DNA of 64,000 nt from Persicirhabdus sediminis (GTDB lineage Bacteria > Verrucomicrobiota > Verrucomicrobiia > Verrucomicrobiales > Akkermansiaceae). The stretch spans positions 103,355-167,354 of the forward strand of contig NZ_JAENIM010000016.1 in assembly GCF_016595495.1 (NCBI RefSeq), read 5' to 3'. Of this stretch, positions 51,238-60,464 are shown piece after piece. The translations under genes were made by a program, and so were the position numbers. Positions within the stretch are counted from its first letter, which is position 1; each line of letters begins with the position of its first letter. The notes under the pieces are model-generated. The model was not told where the DNA came from. It saw only the letters and a program-made list of their open reading frames with translations, and did no database searches.

Positions 51238-51672
51238 TTATTGGTTGGTGTTTTCCGCAACTGGGTTACTTGGGGTGATCATCTGAATTGGGCTGCCGTT
51301 ATGCACGGCAACGACGATGACTCGCTGAAGTAGGAACTGATCTTTATATTCCTGAGCGATAGGTTGGAGGCCGCGAGCCTGTTCGATAGTGACCTCGAAG
51401 GCTTTGACTGTCGTTGGGTTGGCTTGCGCGAATTGTTGCCAAGTAACTTCTGATTTGTTTTGGGTACTGCCGTTGATGTTATTATTCAGCCTTTTTGGGG
51501 TGTGGATGATAGATCCCTTGGGGATGTATGTCCATGTTGAGGGGCCGGTGATCGTGAGGCAGTAATCTGCAAGAGTTTTCTTTTTACGTACCTTGGGGAT
51601 TTCGGCTTGAGCGCTAGCAAGTGGGCATGATGCCAGGATGCAAGCAGTTACAATAAAGGCTGGATATTTCAT
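51238..51672 (-). CDS. Small secreted hypothetical protein of the pseudopilin operon
   Basis: Starting at 51672 (MKYPAFIVTACILASCPLASAQA), 144 residues with a signal peptide. A longer frame reaching 51873 overlaps the previous gene and lacks a signal sequence. The mature part has STWTYIPKGSIIHTPKRL followed by a helical region (WQQFAQANPTTVKAFEVTIEQAR) and a strand (LLQRVIVVAVHNG). No family recognised. It is 37 bp after the first gene of the operon. Confidence 0.7.
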   Translation of the reverse strand: MKYPAFIVTACILASCPLASAQAEIPKVRKKKTLADYCLTITGPSTWTYIPKGSIIHTPKRLNNNINGSTQNKSEVTWQQFAQANPTTVKAFEVTIEQARGLQPIAQEYKDQFLLQRVIVVAVHNGSPIQMITPSNPVAENTNQ

Positions 51673-51709
51673 GGAAAGAATTTGTGTTATCAATAGAGTT
51701 GATAATTGG

Positions 51710-52423
51710 TTAATTATTTCCAATAGGAATGAATGAAACGAGGAAGACCATGTCTTGCATGTCGTAACCTTTATCAGCTGGGTCACCGCTTTGCTCGTAG
51801 GTGTATCGTCTGTCGAGCTCAGCAATGAAGATGACGTCTTTAGGTCCGATAGATACGGTATTGCTGTCGTCATTTAGGTATGGGCGAAGGTAGCTGTCGA
51901 CGTCGCCGTCACTGCCCATAGGTGTGTAGTTTGGAAAATCATCGCCATTGGCTAGAGCGATGAATGAATGGTCGGGGTCTGTGCGCGGGGTGTCTGACCA
52001 TCTATAATATTTACCTGATTGGTTACTTACACCCATCATGCCGAAGTTGATTTTGTCCGTTGTTTTTACGGTGATATTCTCAGCTAGGATGGTGCCAGAG
52101 GTGAAGTATTTGGCTTTATTGTCAAACAACTGGTATGTCTTGTTGTTGATTTTCATCTGCAGCTTAACGGTCTTGGTGCCGCCCCAGTAACCGGCGCCAA
52201 TGCAGCGAACTTCAATTTTTGACTTTTGTAATGGCTCAAGGGTGTCTTGATCCGTGATGTTAGCGCCGCCGTCGGGGAGGACGATGTTCCAGGCGATTTT
52301 TGCTTGTGTGCCTTCTGGTACAGAAGTCGGAGCTGTAAGTGAGCCGGTTGGGGTAGAGTTATCGGCGTGAAGTGCCGTCGCTAGCGCGGGTAATGCTAAG
52401 CACAGGCTGATGAATTTTTTCAT
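51710..52423 (-). CDS. Secreted hypothetical protein, first gene of pseudopilin operon
   Basis: Starting at 52423 (MKKFISLCLALPALATALHA), 237 residues with a signal peptide; the longer frame to 52570 is unlikely. The mature protein looks like an all-beta domain, with VPEGTQAKIAWNIVLP, TVKLQMKINNKTYQLFDNKAKYF and DVIFIAELDRRYTYEQS, ending DMVFLVSFIPIGNN. Together with the next two genes it encodes exported proteins beside pseudopilins, so it is likely a surface component or cargo. Function unknown. Confidence 0.7.
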   Translation of the reverse strand: MKKFISLCLALPALATALHADNSTPTGSLTAPTSVPEGTQAKIAWNIVLPDGGANITDQDTLEPLQKSKIEVRCIGAGYWGGTKTVKLQMKINNKTYQLFDNKAKYFTSGTILAENITVKTTDKINFGMMGVSNQSGKYYRWSDTPRTDPDHSFIALANGDDFPNYTPMGSDGDVDSYLRPYLNDDSNTVSIGPKDVIFIAELDRRYTYEQSGDPADKGYDMQDMVFLVSFIPIGNN

Positions 52424-52972
52424 GATTATATGTATGTTTTTGTTTGTAGCTACGGGGGTTTGCTTGATTGTTTTGGGCCCGAATAGAGGTAGTAACGGGT
52501 AAGGTGCGCGCATAAAAATGTGAGACGCTGGCGCGGTTGCAATAGCTAGGGGAAAGGTGCAGTTGCGCACAGGTCAAACCTTTTTGATGTGGTTTCTCTG
52601 TCGAGGCTTTTTGTTAGCGAAAGCCTTTGTGGCAACAATGCAGGGGGTAGCTGCGGGAGCTACATTGTGGGTTGGGTTGATAAATAATTATCAATCCGTA
52701 TGTTCGTTTTATAACCTTGGAGGGTTTTATCGGCAAGGATTATTTTGACGGTAATGTTTTAATCGTCTGGATAATCTGTTATACTACAAGTGGTTGCGCA
52801 TTAAATTAATCGTTTAATTCTTAAAATAAATGAGGGTTTTATCTGTGATATGTGTGACTAGTTAGGCGTGTATTCTGATGATGTTGGGGGCGTGCAGAGT
52901 GGTTTTTTCTGGGCTCGATTATTTCTAGCAAGATTCTTGTCAATTAGATCCATTTAGCCTAATTGATTGTTC
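52424..52972. other. Divergent promoter region of the pseudopilin operon
   Basis: About 550 bp, AT-rich between 52670 and 52900. A 63-codon frame at 52557-52748 has no gene-like feature. It should hold promoters for the operon to the left and the membrane protein to the right. Nothing else specific is visible. Confidence 0.4.
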
Positions 52973-54088
52973 ATGGAAAATGGTAATAACCCTAATGAGC
53001 CAGCTGGCGATGGCTTGGAGGATGAAGTCGATTCTCAGAAGCTGCTGAAAAAGTGGCGATCGATGGGGGATGGCACGCTTGAGGCTAGGCGCAGGGAGTT
53101 AGAGGAGGCTGAACTGCGGGTATTGAATGCGGATGATGATCTGGTCTTGGTATTAGATGAGGCACCGCGGTCAGCTGACCAGAAGGCTGGCCCAAAAATT
53201 GAGCGCCAAAATGATGCGGATGTTTATGATTTGCTGAAAAACAAAAATGCAGAAGTTGATCTAGAAGATGATTGGGGTGGCTCGCGTCGTGTGGTTCCAG
53301 TTGGCTGGATTTTCTTGGTCGCGATTGTCATTCTTGCTGCCTTGTTCTGGGGTGGAGCCAGGATTCGCCCTAATGTGGAAGAGGTTGCAGCCGCTCAGGT
53401 GGATGAAAATGCGATTTTGATAGAATCGGTGACGAATTTAGATGACGTCGTGAGCCATTATTTATCGGCTGAATCGGTAGAGGAGAAACTCAAATGGGTG
53501 CGTCATCCGGAGCGTGTGGAGCCATTGATGCGTGAATATTACCAAACTCATGAAATTGCGCCGGTGGAAGTGGTAGAGGTATTATCTCGTGCGCCCCGAT
53601 CATTTTCATCACGTCCATTTGTTATGGTTTCAGTGAGGGTGCAAGATGGTGGTCGACGATTATTGGTTGTTGAGCAGGGTGAAAGTGGTGTGGCTCGAGT
53701 TGATTGGGGGAATGATGTGCATTACATGCCAATGGCGTGGGATGAATTTATTGCTCAGCGGCCAACTGAAAGTCTAGATATGCGTGTGCGTGTGGTACCA
53801 GTCCCTCACTACGTGTATGATTTTTCCGACGAGGCAAAATACCAATGTTATCAGGTAACCGCTAAAGAAGGTGAAGAAAACCTATATGCCTACGTGGAGC
53901 GCAATTCTTCAGCTGGCCGATACCTGCGAGCCTATTTTCGTATGATATCAAGTCGCTCGTCCTTGGGTGAGCCATTGATTTTGCGGCTACGTTTCCCAGA
54001 TGAGGCGCGGCATAAAAAAGCGCTCTTGGTGGATAAGGTGATTTCCAGCCGATGGGTGGTGGTTAATGACCCCGATGAGGGTGAGTGA
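52973..54088 (+). CDS. Hypothetical single-pass membrane protein
   Basis: 371 residues from ATG 52973 (MENGNNPNEP); an ATG six bases earlier is possible. A cytoplasmic acidic/helical N-terminus of about 100 residues (LEARRRELEEAELRVL) is followed by one membrane helix (VPVGWIFLVAIVILAALFWGG, residues about 108-128) and a periplasmic domain with NLDDVVSHYLSAESVEEKLKWV, VMVSVRVQDGGRRLLVVEQGE and a C-terminal RLRFPDEARHKKALLVDKV. Architecture matches a group of verrucomicrobial membrane proteins of unknown function. A strong terminator follows. Confidence 0.7.
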   Translation: MENGNNPNEPAGDGLEDEVDSQKLLKKWRSMGDGTLEARRRELEEAELRVLNADDDLVLVLDEAPRSADQKAGPKIERQNDADVYDLLKNKNAEVDLEDDWGGSRRVVPVGWIFLVAIVILAALFWGGARIRPNVEEVAAAQVDENAILIESVTNLDDVVSHYLSAESVEEKLKWVRHPERVEPLMREYYQTHEIAPVEVVEVLSRAPRSFSSRPFVMVSVRVQDGGRRLLVVEQGESGVARVDWGNDVHYMPMAWDEFIAQRPTESLDMRVRVVPVPHYVYDFSDEAKYQCYQVTAKEGEENLYAYVERNSSAGRYLRAYFRMISSRSSLGEPLILRLRFPDEARHKKALLVDKVISSRWVVVNDPDEGE

Positions 54089-54104
54089 GTTTTTTGCGGA
54101 TCGA

Positions 54105-54156
54105 TTTTTGCGCAAAAAAAATCCGCCAGCTGGATGATGTCCAGCTGGCGGAGTTA
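54105..54156. terminator. Terminator containing two CCAGCTGG words
   Basis: TCCGCCAGCTGGA (54122-54134) pairs perfectly with TCCAGCTGGCGGA (54140-54152) around TGATG, with an A-run on the left (54114-54121) that is a T-run for the minus-strand ychF. Each arm is built on CCAGCTGG. Confidence 0.9.
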
Positions 54157-54183
54157 TTTCTTAGAAGATGTATCTGTGGTGAA

Positions 54184-55299
54184 TTATACGTTGAAGCGGA
54201 ATTCAACAACGTCGCCATCTTTCATGACGTATTCTTTGCCTTCGATGCGTAGCTTGCCAACGTCGCGAGCGGCAGACTTTGAGCCAGCGGCTACGAGGTC
54301 GTCGTAGTGGCAAACTTCAGCGGCGATGAATCCACGTTCGAAATCACCGTGAATCACGCCAGCTGCAGCTGGAGCTTTGTCGCCAGCGGTGATCGTCCAT
54401 GCGCGAGTTTCTTGTACACCAGTAGTGATGTAGGTGCGCAGGCCGAGAAGGTGGTAAACGGCGCGGATCAGGGTGGAAACACCTGAATCTGTCACGCCCA
54501 TGTCGGCGAGGAATTCAGCAGCTTCTTCGTCGTCGAGGTCGACGAGCTCTTGCTCGATTTGTGCTGAGATTACAATCGCTTCTGCATCGTGTGACTGAGC
54601 TGCGTATTCACGCACCTTAGCTACCAATGGAAGGCTGTCTGGATCAGCTTGTGCGCCGCCAAGCTCGTCTTCAGAAACGTTACACGCATAAATGGTGCGC
54701 TTAGATGAAAGTAAGAAGAATTCTTTGAGTAGTTTTTTCTCGTCGTCGGTGAGCTCGAGCGTGATAGCAGGCTTGCCTTCGTCGAGGTGAGGGAGAAGTT
54801 TGTCGATCAGGTCGATTTCAGCTTTTGATTCTTTATCGCCGCTCTTGGCTTTCTTGGCGCGGGAAATTTTACGTTTATCCAGCGCTGCGATGTCTGAGAG
54901 GATGAGCTCGGAGTTAATGATCTCGATGTCGCGGATCGGGTCTACGCTGCCGAGTTCGTGAATGATGTCGTCATTCTCAAAACAACGTACCACCTGAACG
55001 ATGGCATCTACCTCGCGGATGTTGGCGAGGAACTTGTTGCCGAGGCCAGCGCCTTCTGATGCGCCTTCCACAAGTCCAGCGATGTCAACAAACTCAATCG
55101 CGGCTGGGATGATTTTTTGAGTCTTGCTCATTTCGGCCAGAACGTCGAGACGGCTGTCTGGGACAGTCACTACGCCGACGTTTGGGTCGATGGTGCAAAA
55201 TGGGTAATTGGCGGCTTCTGCATTACGAGTACGTGTTAATGCATTGAAAAGTGTTGATTTGCCGACGTTTGGTAGTCCTACGATTCCTGCTCTGAGCAT
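54184..55299 (-). CDS. ychF: Redox-regulated ribosome-binding ATPase YchF
   Basis: The start at 55299 ([18 protein letters not shown]) gives the family-standard N-terminus and 371 residues; the frame runs on to 55389 into the divergent panD promoter. Motifs: [52 protein letters not shown] and a C-terminal TGS-like domain ending [14 protein letters not shown]. YchF/EngD is an Obg-family protein that binds ATP and ribosomes. Identification is firm; start placed by family likeness. Confidence 0.95.
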   Translation of the reverse strand: MLRAGIVGLPNVGKSTLFNALTRTRNAEAANYPFCTIDPNVGVVTVPDSRLDVLAEMSKTQKIIPAAIEFVDIAGLVEGASEGAGLGNKFLANIREVDAIVQVVRCFENDDIIHELGSVDPIRDIEIINSELILSDIAALDKRKISRAKKAKSGDKESKAEIDLIDKLLPHLDEGKPAITLELTDDEKKLLKEFFLLSSKRTIYACNVSEDELGGAQADPDSLPLVAKVREYAAQSHDAEAIVISAQIEQELVDLDDEEAAEFLADMGVTDSGVSTLIRAVYHLLGLRTYITTGVQETRAWTITAGDKAPAAAGVIHGDFERGFIAAEVCHYDDLVAAGSKSAARDVGKLRIEGKEYVMKDGDVVEFRFNV

Positions 55300-55387
55300 A
55301 CGCGGGCAGTAGTTCAAAATGACTACAAATGCAAATTTCAAAATTCGAAATTTGACTTGAGCGCCTGTGGGGGCTTTCTTCCCTCGC

Positions 55388-55735
55388 ATGTATCACCACC
55401 TACTAAAGTCGAAGATTCACCGCGCTTGCATCAAGCAGGCGATTATCGACTACGAAGGCAGTATTGAGATTCCTGCTGATTTGATGGAAGCCGCTGGCAT
55501 CTGGGAAGGCGAACGTGTGCTTGTGACATCCGCTACTTCAGGTAATCGGCTTGAAACTTACGTGCTGGCTGGTGAGCCGGGCACAGGGCGCATCATCATG
55601 AATGGTGGAGCCGCTCATCTCATTAAGGAAGGCGAACGAGTTACCATTATGGCCTTTGCCATGTCTAAGGTGCCTATTTTGCCAAAGAAGATCGTTTGTA
55701 ACGAAGATAACGAAATTATCCGCAAAGGAGCCTAA
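55388..55735 (+). CDS. panD: Aspartate 1-decarboxylase proenzyme
   Basis: 115 residues from ATG 55388. PanD makes beta-alanine for pantothenate and CoA. It is a self-cleaving pyruvoyl enzyme: the cleavage site is YEG-SIEI with Ser25, and the Lys region KSKIHRA and Arg and Asn residues (GERVLVTSATSGNR) are conserved, as is GAAHLIKEGERVTIMAFA. The frame opens at 55367, but those seven codons are not family-like. It reads away from ychF. No other pan gene is adjacent. Confidence 0.95.
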   Translation: MYHHLLKSKIHRACIKQAIIDYEGSIEIPADLMEAAGIWEGERVLVTSATSGNRLETYVLAGEPGTGRIIMNGGAAHLIKEGERVTIMAFAMSKVPILPKKIVCNEDNEIIRKGA

Positions 55736-55872
55736 TCGCTCACATTCTTGAAAATTAATCTAAGTGACCAGCTGGACGAGTGCGGCATTGCTGCTGGGTG
55801 GGTGAAAAAAGCCCGTTAATCTCGAAATCTCGTCTTTACAAGCAAGCGTCCCTCTACCATATTCCGCCGCTC

Positions 55873-56487
55873 ATGATTCTCGCAGAAACTAATTGGCTCT
55901 CTATTTCCATCAATTTGTTATTGGTGGTTCACGTTGTTGTATGCCTTTTCCTTGGCCTCGTTGTATTGATGCAGCGCCCCAAGCAGGAAGGCTTAGGCGC
56001 CGCCTTCGGTGCTAACCTGACTGATCAGGCATTTGGTGCTCGCACTACAGATGTTTTGCAAAAAGCTACTGTTTGGTTCGGCATCGCATTCTTCGCGATC
56101 ACATTGGTGCTCGCAGTTCTTCAGAGCAAGGTTGGCAATAGCGGACCAAGCGCTCAAGTTGAAGTAGCTGTTGAAGCTCCACTAGCTGAAGAAGCACAGA
56201 TTGTTACTCCATCTACCGTAGATGCTGAGCAGGTGGCTGAAATCGTTGAAGAAAATGCTGAAGCTCCAGCTACTGACGCCGCGGTTGAACAAGCTGTAGA
56301 AAAAATCGAAGCTGCTGCCGCCGAAGAAGGTGCAGCTGCACAGCAAGCTGTTGAAGAAGTTGCTGAAGCAAAAGAAGAAGTCAAAGAGGTAGCTGAAGCA
56401 GCTGCTGAACAGGCTGACGCTGAAGTTAAAGAAGCTGTTGAAGCCGTTGCTCCTGCAGTTCCAGCTGAAGCTCCTAAGTCAGAGTAA
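55873..56487 (+). CDS. secG: SecG translocon subunit with acidic C-terminal tail
   Basis: Starting at ATG 55873, 204 residues. The first 90 or so residues are SecG: two membrane helices (SINLLLVVHVVVCLFLGLVVLM and WFGIAFFAITLVLAVLQ) around the loop QRPKQEGLGAAFG. The remaining roughly 105 residues are an Ala/Glu/Val-rich, helix-forming tail made of repeated VEE/AAE units (for example AAAEEGAAAQQAVEEVAEAKEE). SecG is normally about 75-110 residues, so the tail is an addition. It would sit in the cytoplasm or periplasm next to the translocon. Real gene; tail function unknown. Confidence 0.9.
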   Translation: MILAETNWLSISINLLLVVHVVVCLFLGLVVLMQRPKQEGLGAAFGANLTDQAFGARTTDVLQKATVWFGIAFFAITLVLAVLQSKVGNSGPSAQVEVAVEAPLAEEAQIVTPSTVDAEQVAEIVEENAEAPATDAAVEQAVEKIEAAAAEEGAAAQQAVEEVAEAKEEVKEVAEAAAEQADAEVKEAVEAVAPAVPAEAPKSE

Positions 56488-56516
56488 TTCTACTCTGCTG
56501 ACCCAATCACGACCTT

Positions 56517-57761
56517 GTGTCTGATTCCTCGCATGCACCAGTTTGGGCTCGGCCGGATATTTTTCCGGCAAAGCCATCAACTGGTGCTTTTGGTTTTATA
56601 GGGAAGCGGGGAATTGAGGTCGTTTGTGATTCTATCGACCAACTGGTTGAGAAAGTTGAAAAGACTCGCGACCCTGTCCATCTGGTTTGGTCGCCGGCAG
56701 ATCCATTTCTTGTGCCGCCCGAGCAGGTGGCTGAATTATTGCCAGCCTGGAAGAACCGTCAGCGCCGGCTGTACCGTGGAGATTTTGCCACGGCTCGGAT
56801 GAGGTTTCTCTTTTTTGGCGGCGTATTTCTATGGGCCGCCAGCTATGCGTGGCGCCGCCCCGATGCTGAATGGCAAGATGTTTTCAGCTACCCACCGTCA
56901 GCCTTGATGTTGATGCTTGGTTTTATGTTTGGCTTTTTGCCAATGTACGAATCGTGGAAACGGCTGCGGGTGTTGAAAAACTACGATGCCGCAGCCATGC
57001 AGGCTGAGGTGCCTGAAGCGAGGTTTGATATCTGGCTGCAGCGTGGAAAAATCCCATTTTGTCACTTGTTGATCGCCATGATGGTGTGTGCTGGTTTGGC
57101 CCAGCTGTATGTCGACTGGGGAAATAAAGGTGGGCTGAATCCGTCGATTCAAGCTGCTGGTCTACTCAAGGATCAGGCGGTTATTTACCACAACCGTGGA
57201 TTGCTCAGCGCTGGTGCGTGGTGGCGAGAATTTACCGCGCCGTTTTTGCACGGAAATATCCTTCACTGGCTGCTCAATGCTGGTGGATTGCTTTACCTTG
57301 GCCGGCGCACCGAGCTGCTAGCGCGCTGGCCGTATTTGATGATTGCCTTTTTGGTCGCCATCATTTCTGGCTCGTTGGCTACTAAAATCATGGTTCCAGC
57401 CGTGCCCTCAGTTGGCGCTTCCGGCGGCATCATGGGCTTGCTCGGGTTTTTGCTGGTTTTTGAAACCTTACATAAAAATTTGGTTCCTGTCAGTGCGCGC
57501 AAACGCTTGCTAGCTGGATTGATATTGATGGTAGTTCTCGGTTTGCTTGGCTTCCAATATGTGGATAATGCCGCGCATCTAGGTGGATTACTGGCTGGCA
57601 TGGTTTATGCCTTCATTGCCTTTCCCAGATCAATTTCTTCATCGCGACCAAGTATTCGCAGTGCTGATTTGATTGCGGGATCAATCTCGCTGGTGATACT
57701 ACTGGCTTCCTGCGCGGCAGCAATTTGGCAGATTTACTTATTTGCCGCAGCTGGAAAATAA
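56517..57761 (+). CDS. Rhomboid-family intramembrane protease with extended N-terminus
   Basis: 414 residues from GTG 56517. The first 180 residues are a non-family part with a cytoplasmic segment and about two helices (RFLFFGGVFLWAASYA, ALMLMLGFMFGFLPMY). The rhomboid core follows: FLHGNILHWLLNAGGLLYLG, the catalytic serine in SVGASGGIMGLLG (Ser302) and catalytic histidine in VDNAAHLGGLLAG (His354). Such proteases cut single-pass membrane proteins. It starts 29 bp after secG and ends 4 bp before the acyltransferase gene, so the three may be cotranscribed. Confidence 0.92.
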   Translation: MSDSSHAPVWARPDIFPAKPSTGAFGFIGKRGIEVVCDSIDQLVEKVEKTRDPVHLVWSPADPFLVPPEQVAELLPAWKNRQRRLYRGDFATARMRFLFFGGVFLWAASYAWRRPDAEWQDVFSYPPSALMLMLGFMFGFLPMYESWKRLRVLKNYDAAAMQAEVPEARFDIWLQRGKIPFCHLLIAMMVCAGLAQLYVDWGNKGGLNPSIQAAGLLKDQAVIYHNRGLLSAGAWWREFTAPFLHGNILHWLLNAGGLLYLGRRTELLARWPYLMIAFLVAIISGSLATKIMVPAVPSVGASGGIMGLLGFLLVFETLHKNLVPVSARKRLLAGLILMVVLGLLGFQYVDNAAHLGGLLAGMVYAFIAFPRSISSSRPSIRSADLIAGSISLVILLASCAAAIWQIYLFAAAGK

Positions 57762-57765
57762 TCTC

Positions 57766-58443
57766 ATGGCTCAAGATATCAGAGGTAGCAAAAAAGAAAG
57801 GCGTATCGGCACGGCTATTGGCTGGCTGATCCGCTTGTATTGTTTGACGCTTCGTTACAGCGTGACAGGTCACGATCGCATTGCTGCGTATAATGAGCAA
57901 AATCGTGGCGTGATAGCCCTCATGTGGCACAACCGGTTATTTTCCATTTTGCCAGCGTGGGATCGCACACGTAGCAAAATCCGCTGCACTGTGCTTACGA
58001 GCGCAAGTAAAGATGGCGCCATGCTGGCTGGAGTTGCTGGTGTTTACGGTCATGCAGCTGTGCGTGGGTCTAGCTCGCGCCGTGGTGTGGCCGCATTGAT
58101 AGCGCTGCAAAAGTTGATCCGCGCGGGTGAGAATCTATTTATCACGCCAGATGGTCCACGTGGACCGATGTACCACATGCACGCTGGCGCGCTCAAGCTA
58201 GCTGAATCCAGTGGTGCGCCCATCGTGCCCGTGCATATCAAATACCAAAAAGTTTGGCGGCTGAAAACTTGGGACAGCTTTATGATCCCGGTGCCATTTA
58301 CTAAGGTGGATGTGGAATTCGCTGAGGCTATAGAAGTCCCGCATGGGCTGGATAACGACCAGCTGGAAGATTGGCGCAGCCGCATCGAAGAGACGATGAA
58401 ATCTGCCGCGCTGGCTGGTGAGCCAGCGGTGAAAGAAAACTAA
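57766..58443 (+). CDS. DUF374-type lysophospholipid acyltransferase-like protein
   Basis: 225 residues from ATG 57766. A short N-terminal hydrophobic segment (GTAIGWLIRLYCLTLRY) is followed by the PlsC-like motifs in modified form: MWHNRLFS (in place of H-x4-D), SSRRGVAALIAL, LFITPDGPRGPMYHMHAGALKLAESSGAPIVPVHI. These are hallmarks of the DUF374 family, often found near kdtA and linked to lipid A or outer-membrane lipid acylation. It follows the rhomboid gene by 4 bp. Substrate unknown. Confidence 0.85.
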   Translation: MAQDIRGSKKERRIGTAIGWLIRLYCLTLRYSVTGHDRIAAYNEQNRGVIALMWHNRLFSILPAWDRTRSKIRCTVLTSASKDGAMLAGVAGVYGHAAVRGSSSRRGVAALIALQKLIRAGENLFITPDGPRGPMYHMHAGALKLAESSGAPIVPVHIKYQKVWRLKTWDSFMIPVPFTKVDVEFAEAIEVPHGLDNDQLEDWRSRIEETMKSAALAGEPAVKEN

Positions 58444-58515
58444 AAATTGCAGTATTCAGCTGGCTGAAACTGTGGCATGGGTAATTACGAAAATTTTCAA
58501 CTCCTCTAAAAAGCA

Positions 58516-59385
58516 ATGAAATTGATTGATGGAAAACAAGTCGCCGCACAGGTGATCGAAGAATGTAAGCAAGAGATTGCCCAGCTCAAAGAGCAGGGAA
58601 TCGCTCCGGGTTTGGCCGTTGTATTGGTTGGGGATGACCCTGCTTCTAAGGTCTATGTTGGCTCAAAAGTACGTAAGTGTGCTGAGCTTGGATTGCATTC
58701 AGAAAAGATCGAGCTGCCAGCTGATGCGACTCATGAGGAAGTTCTTGCTGTAGTTGAGCGTCTCAATGCAGATGAAAAGATTCACGGTATTTTGGTGCAG
58801 TCGCCACCACCGCCGCAGATTGACGAAGATGCCATCGTGCGTGCCATCGATCCAGCTAAGGACGTGGATGGATTCCACCCAGTGAATGTTGCCAAGCTCG
58901 CGCTGGAAGATGCCACTGGTTTTGTGCCATGTACGCCAGCTGGCTGCATGCGTCTGCTTAAAGAGGCGGGGATTGAAACCTCAGGTGCTGAAGCGGTCGT
59001 GATTGGTCGCAGCATGATTGTCGGCAAGCCAATGGCGCTTCTGCTGATGGGTAAAGACAGCAATGCGACAGTCACCGTGGCGCATTCCCGCACCAAAGAT
59101 CTAGCTGAAGTTTGCCGTCGCGCCGACATCGTAGTCGCTGCTATTGGGCGTCCAAATTTTGTCACTGCAGACATGGTGAAAGATGGAGCCACTGTGATCG
59201 ACGTAGGCATCAACCGCGTGGAAGATGCATCCGCTCCGCGCGGCTACCGCATCGTTGGAGATGTCGACTTTGATGCCGTTTCGCCAAAGTGCGCAGCGAT
59301 CACTCCAGTTCCAGGTGGCGTGGGTCCAATGACGATCGCCATGTTGATCTCCAATACCATCAAGGCAGCTAAGCTCGCCCAGTAA
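58516..59385 (+). CDS. folD: Bifunctional methylenetetrahydrofolate dehydrogenase/cyclohydrolase
   Basis: 289 residues, the usual FolD length. It interconverts methylene-, methenyl- and formyl-tetrahydrofolate. Seen: [20 protein letters not shown] (catalytic Tyr-Lys region), [51 protein letters not shown] (NADP-binding) and [19 protein letters not shown] [12 protein letters not shown] terminator follows directly. folP lies 1.7 kb further on. Confidence 0.97.
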   Translation: MKLIDGKQVAAQVIEECKQEIAQLKEQGIAPGLAVVLVGDDPASKVYVGSKVRKCAELGLHSEKIELPADATHEEVLAVVERLNADEKIHGILVQSPPPPQIDEDAIVRAIDPAKDVDGFHPVNVAKLALEDATGFVPCTPAGCMRLLKEAGIETSGAEAVVIGRSMIVGKPMALLLMGKDSNATVTVAHSRTKDLAEVCRRADIVVAAIGRPNFVTADMVKDGATVIDVGINRVEDASAPRGYRIVGDVDFDAVSPKCAAITPVPGGVGPMTIAMLISNTIKAAKLAQ

Positions 59386-59410
59386 ATCATTTCAAATTGA
59401 GCATTTTTCC

Positions 59411-59452
59411 ATCCGTCAGCTGGTTCATCTCACCAGCTGGCGGATTTTTTTA
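59411..59452 (+). terminator. folD terminator with inverted CAGCTGG arms
   Basis: ATCCGTCAGCTGG (59411-59423) pairs with CCAGCTGGCGGAT (59433-59445), with one G-U pair, followed by TTTTTTT. The arms are inverted copies of CAGCTGG. Confidence 0.92.
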
Positions 59453-59520
59453 TCATTTCCAGCTGGTGAGTAAAAATAAGGCGTGCTCTTCCAGCGAGCT
59501 GTGCTTAATTTCCCCGCATC

Positions 59521-60336
59521 ATGTGGACCTCAAAAAAGGATTTTGAAGATATTCGTTACGAGACTTGTGACGATGGAGCCATTGCTAAAATTACCATCAA
59601 TCGCCCAGAAGTGCGTAATGCATTTCGTCCGAAGACGGTGAAGGAATTGTTGGTTGCGCTGGATCTTGCGCATGAAGACCCGCAAGTTGGCGTGATCATT
59701 CTCACTGGTGAAGGGGATAAGGCATTCTGTTCTGGTGGTGACCAAAAAGTTCGTGGCCACGCTGGTTACGTCGGTGAAGACGGCATTCCTCGCCTCAATA
59801 TCCTCGATGTGCAGAAAAAACTCCGCGGCATTCCTAAGCCAGTAGTGGCTATGGTTGCTGGTTACGCCATCGGTGGCGGCCACGTGCTGCACATTGTTTG
59901 TGACCTCACGATCGCCGCTGAAAATGCTCGCTTTGGCCAAACTGGACCAAAGGTAGGGTCATTCGACGGTGGGCTTGGTGCTAGCTACCTTGCGCGTATC
60001 GTTGGACAGAAAAAAGCTCGTGAAATCTGGTACCTGTGCCGCCAGTACGATGCTCAGCAGGCGCTGGAAATGGGACTCGTTAATACCGTGGTGCCAAATG
60101 ACCAGCTGGAAACTGAAACACTGCAGTGGTGCCGCGAAATGCTCGCTCATTCGCCACTGGCTCTGCGCTGTCTCAAGGCGTCACTCAATGCTGATTGTGA
60201 CGGTCAGATGGGGCTGCTTGACCTCGCCGGAAACGCAACTCTGCTCTACTACATGAGCGAGGAAGCGAAAGAGGGGAAAAATGCTTTTGTTGAAAAACGT
60301 CAGCCAGATTTCTCAAAATTCCCGCGCGTGCCATAG
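59521..60336 (+). CDS. menB: 1,4-dihydroxy-2-naphthoyl-CoA synthase
   Basis: 271 residues of the crotonase superfamily. MenB closes the naphthoquinone ring in menaquinone synthesis. Seen: [15 protein letters not shown], the oxyanion-hole [11 protein letters not shown] (typical of MenB), [40 protein letters not shown], and the C-terminal [19 protein letters not shown]. It indicates menaquinone as a respiratory quinone. It is a single gene between two strong terminators, away from other men genes. Confidence 0.96.
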   Translation: MWTSKKDFEDIRYETCDDGAIAKITINRPEVRNAFRPKTVKELLVALDLAHEDPQVGVIILTGEGDKAFCSGGDQKVRGHAGYVGEDGIPRLNILDVQKKLRGIPKPVVAMVAGYAIGGGHVLHIVCDLTIAAENARFGQTGPKVGSFDGGLGASYLARIVGQKKAREIWYLCRQYDAQQALEMGLVNTVVPNDQLETETLQWCREMLAHSPLALRCLKASLNADCDGQMGLLDLAGNATLLYYMSEEAKEGKNAFVEKRQPDFSKFPRVP

Positions 60337-60360
60337 GCTCATCGCGATCAATGATTTACC

Positions 60361-60402
60361 AAAAAAACCGGCCAGCTGGATGTCCAGCTGGCCGGTTTTT
60401 TT
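60361..60402. terminator. Bidirectional terminator with CCAGCTGG arms
   Basis: An almost perfect inverted repeat: ACCGGCCAGCTGGA pairs with TCCAGCTGGCCGGT, with A-run left (60361-60367) and T-run right. Both arms contain CCAGCTGG. It separates menB and the converging small secreted protein gene. Confidence 0.95.
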
Positions 60403-60464
60403 CATGAAAATGTAACTCAGCGGACGCGGCGAATATTGCCGCGATCCAGCTGGAAATTGGTAAG

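Noticed and set aside
52557..52748. 63-codon frame upstream of the membrane protein gene
   Set aside because: No ribosome site, no recognisable content, and it lies in the likely divergent promoter region.
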